A DNA stretch of 64,000 bases, from contig CBFHKX010000008.1 in NCBI GenBank assembly GCA_965656535.1, forward strand, positions 36,250 through 100,249. The letters run 5' to 3'. Position 1 is the first letter of the stretch. The number at the start of each line of letters is the position of its first letter. A program made the position numbers and the translations under genes. Under the pieces are notes generated by a model, which was not told the origin of the DNA, did not search any database, and was given only the letters and a program-made list of their open reading frames with translations. Source of the stretch: Lishizhenia sp965656535 (lineage in GTDB: Bacteria > Bacteroidota > Bacteroidia > Flavobacteriales_D > Crocinitomicaceae). Shown piece by piece: positions 16,551 through 26,154 of the stretch.

Positions 16551-19481
16551 TTATAATCCCCTTACGGCTTCGTAAATAACGCGTTGTATTTTGGTTCTAA
16601 TTCCCATACGAACGAGCTTCCAATTCTCAGCACTTGGGTAAACTCTATTCGATAAAAATACATAGTTTATCCCATATTCTGGGTCTGCCCAAGATAAAGT
16701 TCCTGTAAATCCAGAATGTCCGTAACTTCTCAAAGAAACCAAATCGCAGGTTGGTCCGCCATCTAAATCTAAAACAGGTTTGTCAAATCCGGCTCCTCTT
16801 CTATTTGTAGGGCAGTATTGACAATCCGTGTACTCTTTAATTACTTCCGGTTTGATATATTGTACTCCACCATAATTTCCGTCATTTAAAAAGAGTTGCA
16901 TAAGGGCAGCTAAGTCTGTTGCATTGGAAAATAGTCCAGCATGTCCTCCTACACCACCCATCATGGCAGCTCCAGGATCATGCACATATCCGTGTACAAG
17001 CTGTTTTCTAAATAAGGTGTCATTTTCTGTAGGAACAATTCTATCTCTTTCAAAATAATTAAGTGGTAAATAGCGCATACTGCTTAAACCCATTGGTTGA
17101 TAGAAACTCCTCAATAGGTAATTATCTAAACTTTGGTTGACTTCTTTTTCAATTAGCCTCATAGTGAAATAGTAACCTACATCAGAATATTTATATCTTT
17201 TTCTATTCAATAAAGGATAAGTTAAAATTCGGTTGTACATATAATCAGTGTAACGATTACTTATGAACATAGAGTCGGCAACAACTGTGTTCATTGTATC
17301 ATTTGGGATAGAGGTTAAGAATTCAGGTTTCCAATGGTTTTGATTGAGCGTACGCACATAAAAAGGTATCCATGGTGTTAATCTTGCTTGATGTGACAGC
17401 ATATCGCGAAGTAAAAGATTTCCGTAAGCATCAGTACTTGCTATTTCTGGGATATAATCTTTTAATTGTTTGTTCAGCGAGAATTTACTTTCTGATTGAA
17501 GACGCATTAAACCCAAGGTAGATGCTCCAATTTTGGTTATTGAAGCTAAATCATATATATCCGAATTCTTAACCGGACGCGTTTTTTCATATGTGTGATT
17601 TCCAAAAGATTTACGGTAAAATACTTTTCCGTCTTTGGCTGCAACAATTTGACATCCAGGATACGCTCCTTGCTGTATGCCGTCTTCTGCAATACTATCG
17701 ATTTCCTTTAGCTTCTTTCTAGAAATGTTCAATTCTTCTGGCATGGTAAATTTTAATCGTTGACCTCCATTCGTAGAGAGTCCGAAGCCCGCTTTAAACT
17801 GATTACCTAAACTAACAGGAAGCTTACCTTTTGCTCCAATTGCACCAAAAATTAATTGCACTGCTCTGTCTTGACTCATAAGGTGGTTTTCATAACCCAA
17901 TAAAACAGCATCTGCATTTGTTAAATTGAGCTCATCGTTTATCACATAAGGATTTCCGAAAAGCGTTAGTATTACAGAGCTTTTTGTTGGAAGACTGTTT
18001 AAAAACTCTACCCAACCTGCAGGATAATTAAATCCTTTTCTAGCAATCATTGAGCTCGCATGAACGTTCAAAAGAATTATATCCCAAGAAGAACTGTCTT
18101 TTTTAAATGGGCTGACACCTTCTAAGCCGGTGTAATAATGAAAACTTTTAGCTTCTGTATAATCATTTACGCGCTCCATGTATTGGTTAGCTTTCACCCC
18201 AATATTTATAACAGCAATGTTTTTATTAAGCTTTTTAATTGGAAGGACAGCATTCTCGTTTTTGATTAAGGTTAATGCTTTTTCATATACTTGATATTTA
18301 GCAAACTCAATTTCATGACTCGTTAGTCTTTTTTTACTTTTTAAAAAATCTTGTTTTTTTATAATTGCGTGATATTTTGCCATCAGCACCTTTTTACAAC
18401 GTGCATCAATTTCCTCCTCCGAAATGTTTCCGTTTTCTACTTCTTTTTTGATTGCTTTTATCGCTTCTTTAATAGACTCTGGGAACAGTAGAATATCATT
18501 TCCGGCTTTAAATGCTTTTACAACTACTTCTGTTTTTCCATATTTATTTGCAACGGCTTTCATATTAAGAGCGTCAGAAATTACCAAGCCGTTAAACTTT
18601 ATTTTCTTTTGTAGGTATTCTTTTATGATGATTGGAGATAAGCTAGAGGGCGTTCCTGAGCTATCTAATGCAGGAACATTTAAGTGAGCCATCATTACAG
18701 CCGAAGCTCCCGCTAGTCTGCCCATTGTAAATGGTGTTCCGTCAATCAACCTTAAGGCAAGTGTATCATGTTTTACCGTAGGTAGCTCGTAATGCGAATC
18801 TTTATCCGTATCTCCATGACCAGGAAAATGCTTTAAGCAACTTAATATTCCATTCTCTTCTAAACCTTCTACAAATGCCATTCCATGCTTACCTACCAAG
18901 AGTGGGTTTTCTCCAAAACTTCTAAATCCAATAACTGGATTATTGGGATTTGCGTTTACATCTACTACAGGAGAAAAATTAAGGTGCACGCCTAAATCTT
19001 GTAATTCATATGCAATAGCAGATGCAATATTTTTAGATACATTTTTATCATTTGCAGCTCCTAGAGTAAGTTCGTACGGAAAACGCTCTGCTGGAAACAA
19101 ACGCATTGCTGCACCCCATTCTGCATCCATACCTATCAATAAGGGTATTTTTGCTGTTTTTTGAAAGCGAGCAATACTTCCTTTCGTGTTTTTTTTATCT
19201 CCTTGAAAATAAATTAGTCCACCAATCTTCTCAAATCGAACTAAGCTGTCTATATAACTTTGGTGCACTTCGTTTTTATTGGGATAGGTAGCAACCATAA
19301 AAAATTGAGCAATTTTTTCTTCTAAGGATAATTCAGATAATCGTTCTTCTGCCCAAGTTGGGTTGTTTTCAAGAAAGTCAGGAAGTTGCGCTATATTTAA
19401 AGTGTAACTTGTGAAAGAAAACCAACTTACTAATGCAATAATTGTAGGTAAAAATCCGTATTTGAAAAACGTTTGCTTCAT
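16551..19481 (-). CDS. Secreted glycoside hydrolase family 3 / serine hydrolase (beta-lactamase-like) fusion
   Basis: 976 residues with an N-terminal signal/anchor (FLPTIIALVSWFSFTSYTL). Residues ~45-360 are a GH3 domain of the NagZ type: the loop KHFPGHGDTDKDSHYELP (~217) carries the catalytic Asp/His dyad and VISDALNMKAV (~302) the nucleophile Asp. A GH3 C-terminal domain follows to ~590. Residues ~600-970 are a class C beta-lactamase/esterase-like domain with SITK (~645), YSD (~764) and HSG (~924). The pairing suggests cell-wall (muropeptide or chitin-oligomer) processing in the periplasm. The -7 box ends 4 nt before the ATG. Confidence 0.9.
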   Translation of the reverse strand: MKQTFFKYGFLPTIIALVSWFSFTSYTLNIAQLPDFLENNPTWAEERLSELSLEEKIAQFFMVATYPNKNEVHQSYIDSLVRFEKIGGLIYFQGDKKNTKGSIARFQKTAKIPLLIGMDAEWGAAMRLFPAERFPYELTLGAANDKNVSKNIASAIAYELQDLGVHLNFSPVVDVNANPNNPVIGFRSFGENPLLVGKHGMAFVEGLEENGILSCLKHFPGHGDTDKDSHYELPTVKHDTLALRLIDGTPFTMGRLAGASAVMMAHLNVPALDSSGTPSSLSPIIIKEYLQKKIKFNGLVISDALNMKAVANKYGKTEVVVKAFKAGNDILLFPESIKEAIKAIKKEVENGNISEEEIDARCKKVLMAKYHAIIKKQDFLKSKKRLTSHEIEFAKYQVYEKALTLIKNENAVLPIKKLNKNIAVINIGVKANQYMERVNDYTEAKSFHYYTGLEGVSPFKKDSSSWDIILLNVHASSMIARKGFNYPAGWVEFLNSLPTKSSVILTLFGNPYVINDELNLTNADAVLLGYENHLMSQDRAVQLIFGAIGAKGKLPVSLGNQFKAGFGLSTNGGQRLKFTMPEELNISRKKLKEIDSIAEDGIQQGAYPGCQIVAAKDGKVFYRKSFGNHTYEKTRPVKNSDIYDLASITKIGASTLGLMRLQSESKFSLNKQLKDYIPEIASTDAYGNLLLRDMLSHQARLTPWIPFYVRTLNQNHWKPEFLTSIPNDTMNTVVADSMFISNRYTDYMYNRILTYPLLNRKRYKYSDVGYYFTMRLIEKEVNQSLDNYLLRSFYQPMGLSSMRYLPLNYFERDRIVPTENDTLFRKQLVHGYVHDPGAAMMGGVGGHAGLFSNATDLAALMQLFLNDGNYGGVQYIKPEVIKEYTDCQYCPTNRRGAGFDKPVLDLDGGPTCDLVSLRSYGHSGFTGTLSWADPEYGINYVFLSNRVYPSAENWKLVRMGIRTKIQRVIYEAVRGL

Positions 19482-19485
19482 GGTA

Positions 19486-19493
19486 TAAAAATA
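19486..19493 (-). promoter_or_regulatory. -7 element immediately upstream of the GH3 fusion gene
   Basis: On the minus strand this reads TATTTTTA, separated by the four bases TACC from the ATG. It matches TAnnTTT and implies a leaderless or near-leaderless transcript. Confidence 0.45.
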
Positions 19494-19579
19494 AACTGAC
19501 TAACTGTCACAATTACCGGTGTGGAATAATAATTGTTCACATCTGTTGGTGAAATGAAGGTAAGAAATAATAAAACACT

Positions 19580-19587
19580 TAACTTTG
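19580..19587 (+). promoter_or_regulatory. -7 element of the mutL-rhomboid operon
   Basis: TAACTTTG, a perfect TAnnTTTG match, 52 bp before the first ATG of the operon at 19640. Confidence 0.55.
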
Positions 19588-19639
19588 TTTGTAGACGCAT
19601 TTTATTTTCTGTAGACGAAACTCAATTAAACGATAAAGA

Positions 19640-19972
19640 ATGTTAGAAAGAATTCGATTTATAAAGGTGAACAGACACAAGAAGTACGATTATACACCTA
19701 TGTATTATGACGAGCGAAAAGAAAAGCTAAAGGCTATGGTTGCAAGCTACGAAGAAAAAGAAGGGAAGTCTGAAGAACAAATCAATATTGAATCGAAAGA
19801 AAGAATGCGTTTGCGACTTCAAAATTCGTGGAGTGCTCAAGCAGAATATAAGAATAAATCGAGGGCAGCAAATTTGAGACTTATTGTAATTCTAATTGCT
19901 TTGATTTTAATTGTCTACGTAATTTTTGGTGTGGTAGATACATATTCATCTGATGTTACAATAGTAGAATAA
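19640..19972 (+). CDS. Small single-span membrane protein upstream of mutL
   Basis: 110 residues. A basic N-terminal half with KKYDYTPMYYDERKEK and a charged helical centre is followed by one membrane segment at about 81-99 (LRLIVILIALILIVYVIFGV). Proteins of this layout sit just before mutL in many Flavobacteriia and are sometimes mislabelled as a riboflavin synthase subunit because ribH is often next door; nothing in the sequence supports an enzymatic role. It ends 2 bp before mutL and is surely co-transcribed. Function unknown. Confidence 0.85.
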   Translation: MLERIRFIKVNRHKKYDYTPMYYDERKEKLKAMVASYEEKEGKSEEQINIESKERMRLRLQNSWSAQAEYKNKSRAANLRLIVILIALILIVYVIFGVVDTYSSDVTIVE

Positions 19973-19974
19973 TT

Positions 19975-21828
19975 ATGAGTGAAGTTATCCGATTACTGCC
20001 TGATCATATTGCAAATCAAATCGCTGCTGGAGAAGTTATTCAGCGTCCGGCTTCTGTTGTTAAAGAATTGATTGAAAATGCAATAGATGCAGATGCAACG
20101 GCTGTTACACTTAATATTAAAGATGCTGGTAAAACCCTTATTCAGATTATTGATAATGGTAAGGGTATGTCTGATATCGATGCGCGGATGAGTATCGAAC
20201 GTCATGCAACAAGTAAAATACAAGACGCCAATGATTTATTTGCGCTTACCACTAAAGGTTTTAGAGGAGAAGCGCTTGCTTCTATTACCGCTATATCTCA
20301 TGTAGAAATAAAAACGAAAGAACGGGGAGAAGAGCTAGGTACATGCTTACGTATAGAGGGTAGTAAAGTAATTTCGCAAGAAGTATGTACAACACCAGAA
20401 GGAACGTGCATAAGCGTGAAAAATTTATTCTTCAACGTGCCAGCAAGAAGAAATTTTTTAAAATCAGAAAAAAGCGAATTAAACCATATTATAGAAGAGT
20501 TTGTTAGAATAGCTCTTGTGCATTCTGAAGTTGAGTTGAGCTTAATTCATAATGGAACTAAAATTCATTCATTACCAGCAGCCAATCAAAGAAAGAGAAT
20601 AGTAGATCTTTTTGGTCAAAAGTTTAACAGCAGACTGGTTCCAATAGAAGAGGAAACAGACATTGTTAAAATTTCTGGTTTTGTTGTGAAGCCCGAGTTT
20701 GCTAAAAAAATAAGAGGAGATCAATATTTCTTTGTAAACCACAGGTACTTTAAACATTCTTACTTTAATCATGCAGTGGTTGCTGCTTTTGAAAATTTAC
20801 TACAACCAAAGAGTCATCCTGCGTATTTCTTATTCTTAGAGGTAAACCCAGCTCAAATAGATGTAAACGTTCATCCAACAAAAACAGAAATAAAGTTTGA
20901 AGAAGAAAAAGCGATTTATTCTATTCTAAGAAGTACAACGAAACTTGGATTGGGGAAGTACAACATAGCTCCAACAATGGATTTTAATCGAGAAAGCGAG
21001 TTCGATTTACCACTTTCGTATAAAAACCAAGAAGTAAAACCGCCAACGATTCAAGTAGATCCAACATTTAATCCATTTTCATCCAATACATCGAAGGGTT
21101 CTGCAACTAAAGTTAGCCCTACAAAGTTTGAAAAGTCTGATGCTCTTACGAAACAAGGCTTTGGAACGGTTATGCCATCTAAGGCAGATTGGGAAGATTT
21201 TTATACAGTTGAAGAAGAGGAAGATAATCCGTCTGTAGAACAACAGCAAATTGATGAGCAGGAAGTAGACGCTGTAGGTTCAAATATACAGCTACACGGA
21301 AAATACCTTATTTCTCAGGTCAAATCGGGTATGCTACTGATTCATATAAAACGTGCGAAAGAACGTATTATTTATGATGATTTAATGCATAATTTTATGT
21401 TGCAACCGATAGCGTCTCAAACACTATTGTTCCCTTTTGAACAAAGTTTGTCGATGAAAGAAAAAATAGAATGGGAAAACAATAAGACAACATTAAAAAG
21501 ATTGGGCTTTGATTGGAATTTTAAAGGGGACGAGTTAGAAGTTTTAGGTATTCCTAATTATTTATCTGATGAGGTGCTAAAGTTTGCTGTAGATTCAATT
21601 ATCCAACAGCTTACTTTTCAAGATATAGACAAGGGAGAATTAGCGCATACATTGATTAGCGCACTCGCTACGTCTGCAGCACTTTCAGGTACTAAAAAAC
21701 TTCAAAAAGAAGAAGTAAACCATTTGGTAGAACAATTGTTTCAATGTAAAGAACATGTTTACTCGCCAAATGGCTTAAAAATACTAGACACCATTACGAT
21801 AGACGAATTAACAAAACGATTTAAATGA
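19975..21828 (+). CDS. mutL: DNA mismatch repair protein MutL
   Basis: 617 residues. MutL couples mismatch recognition by MutS to strand incision. The N-terminal GHKL ATPase is intact: LIENAIDADAT, IIDNGKGMSD and TTKGFRGEALASI, then NVHPTKTEIKF at about 303. A low-complexity linker (~340-430) leads to the dimerisation domain. The endonuclease motif DQHAxxE is absent: the matching segment reads LIHIKRAKERIIYDD (~454). The C-terminal CPHGRP motif is replaced by YSPNGLK. The next gene overlaps by 4 bp (ATGA). Confidence 0.96.
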   Translation: MSEVIRLLPDHIANQIAAGEVIQRPASVVKELIENAIDADATAVTLNIKDAGKTLIQIIDNGKGMSDIDARMSIERHATSKIQDANDLFALTTKGFRGEALASITAISHVEIKTKERGEELGTCLRIEGSKVISQEVCTTPEGTCISVKNLFFNVPARRNFLKSEKSELNHIIEEFVRIALVHSEVELSLIHNGTKIHSLPAANQRKRIVDLFGQKFNSRLVPIEEETDIVKISGFVVKPEFAKKIRGDQYFFVNHRYFKHSYFNHAVVAAFENLLQPKSHPAYFLFLEVNPAQIDVNVHPTKTEIKFEEEKAIYSILRSTTKLGLGKYNIAPTMDFNRESEFDLPLSYKNQEVKPPTIQVDPTFNPFSSNTSKGSATKVSPTKFEKSDALTKQGFGTVMPSKADWEDFYTVEEEEDNPSVEQQQIDEQEVDAVGSNIQLHGKYLISQVKSGMLLIHIKRAKERIIYDDLMHNFMLQPIASQTLLFPFEQSLSMKEKIEWENNKTTLKRLGFDWNFKGDELEVLGIPNYLSDEVLKFAVDSIIQQLTFQDIDKGELAHTLISALATSAALSGTKKLQKEEVNHLVEQLFQCKEHVYSPNGLKILDTITIDELTKRFK

Positions 21829-22604
21829 ATTTTTTAGCTTATATGACACCGGTGGTCAAAAACCTACTAATTATAAATGTCTTGATGTTTTTAGTTAAGT
21901 TGGTTGGACAAGCCCAAGGTTTTGATTTAGATTACATATTGGGCGGATATGTTTTTGACTCTCCCTTCTTTGAACCATTTCAAGTGGTTACGCATATGTT
22001 TATGCACGGTTCTTTCTTTCACTTACTTTTTAATATGATTGGACTAATATTTTTTGGTTCTATGTTAGAAAGGGTGTGGGGACCAAAACGGTTCTTTATT
22101 TTTTATTTCATTACAGGTGTGGGAGCTTTTATTCTGTATCAAGCTGTAGGTTATTTTGAATTTTCTGCTCTAAAACAACAGCTTGCTGCTGGAGGTATTG
22201 ATATGTATACTTTTAAAAATATGGTAGGTGATCTTCGGGTGGAGTCAGATGCGCTATACCACATTAATCAATATTTAAACCGTGTTAATCCATCTGTAAG
22301 TATAGAAACAATTGAGTCGTATATAGCATTAGGCTCTATTCCTATGATTGGTGCTTCTGGTGCTGTTTTTGGTCTGCTAGCAGGTGCAGCAATGATTTTT
22401 CCAAATACACAAGTTCAGTTGCTATTTCCTCCTATTCCTATTAAGATTAAATGGTTAGCTATTATCTATATTGGTTTTGAAGTGTACAATAGTACGCAGA
22501 CAAATGTTGGAGATAATGTGGCTCATTTTGCACATGTGACTGGTGCCGTGGTAGGATTAGTTACCGTACTTATCTTTCAACGTAATAAGAAAACGTTTTA
22601 TTAA
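21825..22604 (+). CDS. Rhomboid family intramembrane serine protease (first of two)
   Basis: 259 residues with six or more membrane segments. The catalytic dyad is present: GASGAVFG with Ser178 and HFAHVTGAV with His237. The HLLFNMIGL segment (~65) is the usual conserved histidine/asparagine helix. An extra ~60-residue loop (about 108-165) precedes the active-site Ser helix. The start overlaps the mutL stop by ATGA, and the second rhomboid begins 1 bp after its stop, so translation is probably coupled. Substrates are unknown. Confidence 0.92.
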   Translation: MNFLAYMTPVVKNLLIINVLMFLVKLVGQAQGFDLDYILGGYVFDSPFFEPFQVVTHMFMHGSFFHLLFNMIGLIFFGSMLERVWGPKRFFIFYFITGVGAFILYQAVGYFEFSALKQQLAAGGIDMYTFKNMVGDLRVESDALYHINQYLNRVNPSVSIETIESYIALGSIPMIGASGAVFGLLAGAAMIFPNTQVQLLFPPIPIKIKWLAIIYIGFEVYNSTQTNVGDNVAHFAHVTGAVVGLVTVLIFQRNKKTFY

Positions 22605-22605
22605 A

Positions 22606-23550
22606 ATGAATGATAGAAACTTTTTAGAAGAAATTAAGTATCAATGGAAGTATGGCGGAACCCATATACAACTCATTGGTGTAAATTTACTCGTTTTCCT
22701 GTTTATAGGAGTAGTGTCTGTTTTTGGACGATTAATTTTCAAGTCGCCCAATAATTTACTTAATTCTCTTTTATCTGATTTATTTGTATTACACGGAGAT
22801 CCAGCAGGATTAGCTGCACATCCTTGGGGTATTTTCACAAGTATATTTGCTCATTTTGAGTTATTTCATTTCTTGTTTAATATGCTTTTTCTGTATTTCG
22901 CAGGAAGAATATTTCTCTCCTATTTTTCTGGAGGTAGATTACTCTACACGTATTTGATAGGTGGAATTTTGGGAGGAGTAATACAAATTATTGCTCATCT
23001 TGTTTTTCCAGGTTTAGAAGGTCAGTCTGTTTACATTGTAGGTGCTTCTGGTTCTATTATGGCAATTTTTATGGCTGTTGCTTTTTACAGGCCTAATTCA
23101 ACCATTAATTTATTTGGTGTACTTCCGGTACGGTTAATTCTTTTGGCGCTAGTGTTTGTTTTGAAAGACTTCATATCCTTAGGTAGCCCCGATGGAGTAG
23201 CGCATTTTGCACATCTTGGAGGTGCACTAACGGGGTTTTTATCCGTTCAAAATTTGAATGCACACAATAATATTATCTCTGTTTCTGAACGCTTCGGAAA
23301 TAAGTTAGTTGCATATTTCGCCCGTTTTGGTCAATCAAAAGTCAGAACAAAAAGCAAGATGAAAGCACAAAAAGGAGGAGCGTATAAAACAGACTATAAT
23401 ACGCGTTCTGACGAAGAGTATAATCAGTTTAAAAAAGCACAGCAAGAAGAGTTAGACAGAATTTTAGACAAAATATCGAAAGCAGGCTACGATAGTTTAA
23501 CAAAGAAAGAAAAGCAAGTATTATTTGACCAAAGTAGAAATGGAAAATAG
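22606..23550 (+). CDS. Rhomboid family intramembrane serine protease (second of two) with cytosolic tail
   Basis: 314 residues. Six membrane segments in the first ~215 residues with catalytic GASGSIM (Ser148) and HFAHLGG (His203). The C-terminal ~95 residues are soluble and charged, ending in a helical module (EEYNQFKKAQQEELDRILDK, then YDSLTKKEKQVLFD) typical of Bacteroidota rhomboids. It starts 1 bp after the first rhomboid and overlaps the next gene by 11 bp. Both paralogues keep intact active sites, so they may have different substrates. Confidence 0.92.
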   Translation: MNDRNFLEEIKYQWKYGGTHIQLIGVNLLVFLFIGVVSVFGRLIFKSPNNLLNSLLSDLFVLHGDPAGLAAHPWGIFTSIFAHFELFHFLFNMLFLYFAGRIFLSYFSGGRLLYTYLIGGILGGVIQIIAHLVFPGLEGQSVYIVGASGSIMAIFMAVAFYRPNSTINLFGVLPVRLILLALVFVLKDFISLGSPDGVAHFAHLGGALTGFLSVQNLNAHNNIISVSERFGNKLVAYFARFGQSKVRTKSKMKAQKGGAYKTDYNTRSDEEYNQFKKAQQEELDRILDKISKAGYDSLTKKEKQVLFDQSRNGK

Positions 23551-24667
23551 TAAAGGCTTTTTTTTATTGCGATGGACTTGGTGGCTTAAGCTTTTTTGTG
23601 CTTTTTCGTTAGTCGGTTTATTACTCGGATATTTAAGTCCTTTCATTCATCCAGTTACATTTTGGCCAGCAGCTTTTTTTGGTTTAACGTATCCCGTTTT
23701 TTTATTTCTTTCGTTGTTTTGTTTGCTTGTTTTTGCTATTAAGAAATCAAAATGGACGTTATTTATTCTTGCTGTTTTATTGATAGGAGGTAAGTTGCAT
23801 TTACGACACTTTGTGACAGGATTTGGAATAGCAGAATCGTTGACACAAAAAAGTTCAAGTATAAAAGTAATGAGCTACAATGTACATCTTTTTGATTATT
23901 ACAATTCAGATAACCAAAAAGGGTTTTACAACAGAGATAAGATTTTCCAATTCTTGAGAGAAGAACAACCAGAGATTGCCTGTTTTCAAGAATTTTATTC
24001 GCAAGATGCACCTTCTAAGTTTATTACAAAAGATAGCATTTATGAAATATTATCGGCCCAATCTTTTCATCAAAGAGCTGCAACAACCGTTTATAAAAGA
24101 CAAAATTTTGGGGTTACTATTTACTCCAAACATCCAGTGATTGCAAAAGGGGAAGTCAGTTTTGGTAATGGCAGTAATAACTATTGTATTTTTATTGATG
24201 TTGTAAAAGATAGAGATACATTTAGAGTTTACAATGCTCATCTACAAAGCATTTACCTAACAAATGTAGAGATGGATTTGGTGAGTAACGCTAATTCAGA
24301 TTTTGATCAAAGAAAATCGGGTTTGGCACGTGTAGTTCAAAAGCTTAAAACCGCATTTCCAATACGTGTTGCTCAAGCTGAACGCGTTTTAGAACACGCT
24401 GCTCAATCTCCTTACTCTACCATTATTTGTGGTGATTTTAACGATTCGCCAATGTCATACACATATAATTTGTTTGACGAAAAATATACAGACGCCTTTA
24501 GGAATTCGTCCGTAGGGTTTGGGTGGACATACGCTGGGAGGTTACCTGCTGGTAGAATAGATTATATTTTTCATACGCCAGATTTGAATAGTGTTAATTT
24601 TAGCATACAAGAAAATGCATTTTCTGACCACTACGCTATACTGGTAGATATTGAAAAAGAAGAATAA
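23540..24667 (+). CDS. Membrane-anchored endonuclease/exonuclease/phosphatase family protein
   Basis: 375 residues from ATG 23540; an in-frame TTG at 23525 is less likely. Three hydrophobic segments occupy residues ~10-95. The rest is an EEP (DNase I-like) domain: VMSYNVHLFDYY (~112), EIACFQEFYS (catalytic Glu region, ~145), VYNAHLQS, ICGDFNDSPMSYTY (~300) and the final FSDHYAILVDI with the catalytic Asp-His. The domain probably faces the periplasm. The family covers nucleases and phosphoesterases, so the substrate cannot be told. The position after two rhomboids is typical of Flavobacteriia. Confidence 0.88.
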   Translation: MENSKGFFLLRWTWWLKLFCAFSLVGLLLGYLSPFIHPVTFWPAAFFGLTYPVFLFLSLFCLLVFAIKKSKWTLFILAVLLIGGKLHLRHFVTGFGIAESLTQKSSSIKVMSYNVHLFDYYNSDNQKGFYNRDKIFQFLREEQPEIACFQEFYSQDAPSKFITKDSIYEILSAQSFHQRAATTVYKRQNFGVTIYSKHPVIAKGEVSFGNGSNNYCIFIDVVKDRDTFRVYNAHLQSIYLTNVEMDLVSNANSDFDQRKSGLARVVQKLKTAFPIRVAQAERVLEHAAQSPYSTIICGDFNDSPMSYTYNLFDEKYTDAFRNSSVGFGWTYAGRLPAGRIDYIFHTPDLNSVNFSIQENAFSDHYAILVDIEKEE

Positions 24668-24684
24668 CTTTTAAATTAAATTTT

Positions 24685-25347
24685 ATGAAGCAGGTCTTTT
24701 TCTTTGTTTTAATTCTTAGCTCGATTTACGGGTGTAAAGAAGAAGTGTCTAAAAACGTAGTTTTACCGAAATATGTGTTAGATACGACTTTTCAAATGCC
24801 GAAAAAGTTAACTTTTTTTGATGTAATACCAGACTCACTAACAGATAGTCTCAAAATTGATTGTATTAATGAGCAAATACAAGCGATAGAAAAGGATACC
24901 ACACTTACACTGGTGAGCTATAAAGATTCAGTAAATACACCTTATCATGGTTTGTTTAGAAACGATACTTTGGTGAAAATTATAAAAGGATATCTTCCCT
25001 TGTTAAGCATGAAAGATTCTAAGATTGAAATCGCGTCTTTCTTTTTTTGGGACAATTACGAGATGTTTTACTTTGTGAAAGACACTTTAGTTTATGCTGG
25101 TTATAGATGTAGTAATAACATGCAAACAGGTCGGTGCAGTCCTGTTTCTATTTCTGTAGAAACCATTTACTATAGTAATGAAATTTTAGCCCAAGAAATA
25201 GAGGATAACGTAGGTATTAACTTTGGTTGTGGTTGTTCGTCAATTTATTTTAGACTAAAATCAGGTGAAACCAACTTTACTAATTTTGTAGATAGAAAAG
25301 AACTTTCTCAAATTAAAGATGCACTGTATGTGGAATATGATTATTGA
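24685..25347 (+). CDS. Putative lipoprotein, unknown function
   Basis: 220 residues with a lipoprotein signal peptide (MKQVFFFVLILSSIYGC; lipobox Cys17). The mature part is rich in Asp, Lys and Ser. A cysteine cluster lies near the end (NNMQTGRCSP and NFGCGCSSIYF), which might bind metal or form disulfides. No family recognised. It begins 17 bp after the EEP gene and may be the last gene of the mutL operon. It converges on the GH25 gene with a 2-bp gap. Confidence 0.8.
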   Translation: MKQVFFFVLILSSIYGCKEEVSKNVVLPKYVLDTTFQMPKKLTFFDVIPDSLTDSLKIDCINEQIQAIEKDTTLTLVSYKDSVNTPYHGLFRNDTLVKIIKGYLPLLSMKDSKIEIASFFFWDNYEMFYFVKDTLVYAGYRCSNNMQTGRCSPVSISVETIYYSNEILAQEIEDNVGINFGCGCSSIYFRLKSGETNFTNFVDRKELSQIKDALYVEYDY

Positions 25348-25349
25348 GT

Positions 25350-26048
25350 TTAGAATTTAACTTTACTTACATTAAAATCTACTTTTTCTTTGATGCCATT
25401 AACATTACCTCGTTCGCTAAATTGCCAATGAATTACGTTTTTATCTTCAAGTGCCCTTGGTTTTCTGGAGTAAGCAGCAATCCAGAACTTATAGTCTTTA
25501 AAATACTTTTTGAATTTAGTTCTGTAAAAATGATACGAAGTGTAGATGATCGGTTTCATACCGGTTCGTTGCTCTACAGCTTCTAACCAGATTTTCATTT
25601 TTGCAATGAGGTCGCTGTCAGAAAAACCTTCTGTTTCTACATCTAATACTGGAGGTAAATCTCCATTTTGCTTTTTCCAATGTTCTAAAAAGTGTTCTGC
25701 TTGTGGAAGTGGGTAGCTTTTTGAGGCAAAAAAATGATACGCTCCATTTTTAATATTATGGTTTAATAGCCAATTTCTATTTTTACGCCATTGTTTATCT
25801 ACGTGGTTTTTAGATTCTGTAGCTTTACAATAAACGAACTGTATAGCATCCGTAGTAGATTGTTCAGTAAAAACGCTTTCCCAATTAATTTCTCCTTGAT
25901 GATGAGATACATCAATACCTAAGCTAGCAAAGCCATCTGGAATTTTTATGCCATAATGAGATGAATGTGTTTTGAAATTATTGTTAAACCACCAATAGAT
26001 CGTAATTCCCGATAGAATTAGGAGCAAGGTTGTAATAACAGTTTTCAT
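25350..26048 (-). CDS. Glycoside hydrolase family 25 lysozyme
   Basis: 232 residues. An N-terminal membrane segment (VITTLLLILSGITIYWWF) acts as anchor or signal. The GH25 (N,O-diacetylmuramidase) fold is shown by LGIDVSHHQGEINW (Asp46), FVYCKATES, AYHFF, and PPVLDVETEG with Asp136 and Glu138, the expected catalytic pair. It cleaves the beta-1,4 bond of peptidoglycan after MurNAc and probably acts in the periplasm. It is monocistronic as far as can be seen. Confidence 0.92.
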   Translation of the reverse strand: MKTVITTLLLILSGITIYWWFNNNFKTHSSHYGIKIPDGFASLGIDVSHHQGEINWESVFTEQSTTDAIQFVYCKATESKNHVDKQWRKNRNWLLNHNIKNGAYHFFASKSYPLPQAEHFLEHWKKQNGDLPPVLDVETEGFSDSDLIAKMKIWLEAVEQRTGMKPIIYTSYHFYRTKFKKYFKDYKFWIAAYSRKPRALEDKNVIHWQFSERGNVNGIKEKVDFNVSKVKF

Positions 26049-26091
26049 TTAAAAGTATACGGCAAAGTAAGTGAAGTAGTTGCAAAAATGT

Positions 26092-26131
26092 TTAAACAAA
26101 AAACTCCGAACCAATAATTAGTTCGGAGTAG
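26092..26131 (-). terminator. Rho-independent terminator of rplS
   Basis: ACTCCGAAC (26103-26111) pairs with GTTCGGAGT (26121-26129); read on the minus strand it is followed by a T-run. It lies 24 bp after the rplS stop. Confidence 0.85.
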
Positions 26132-26154
26132 TATATTTTAATAAGAGAGTATGC

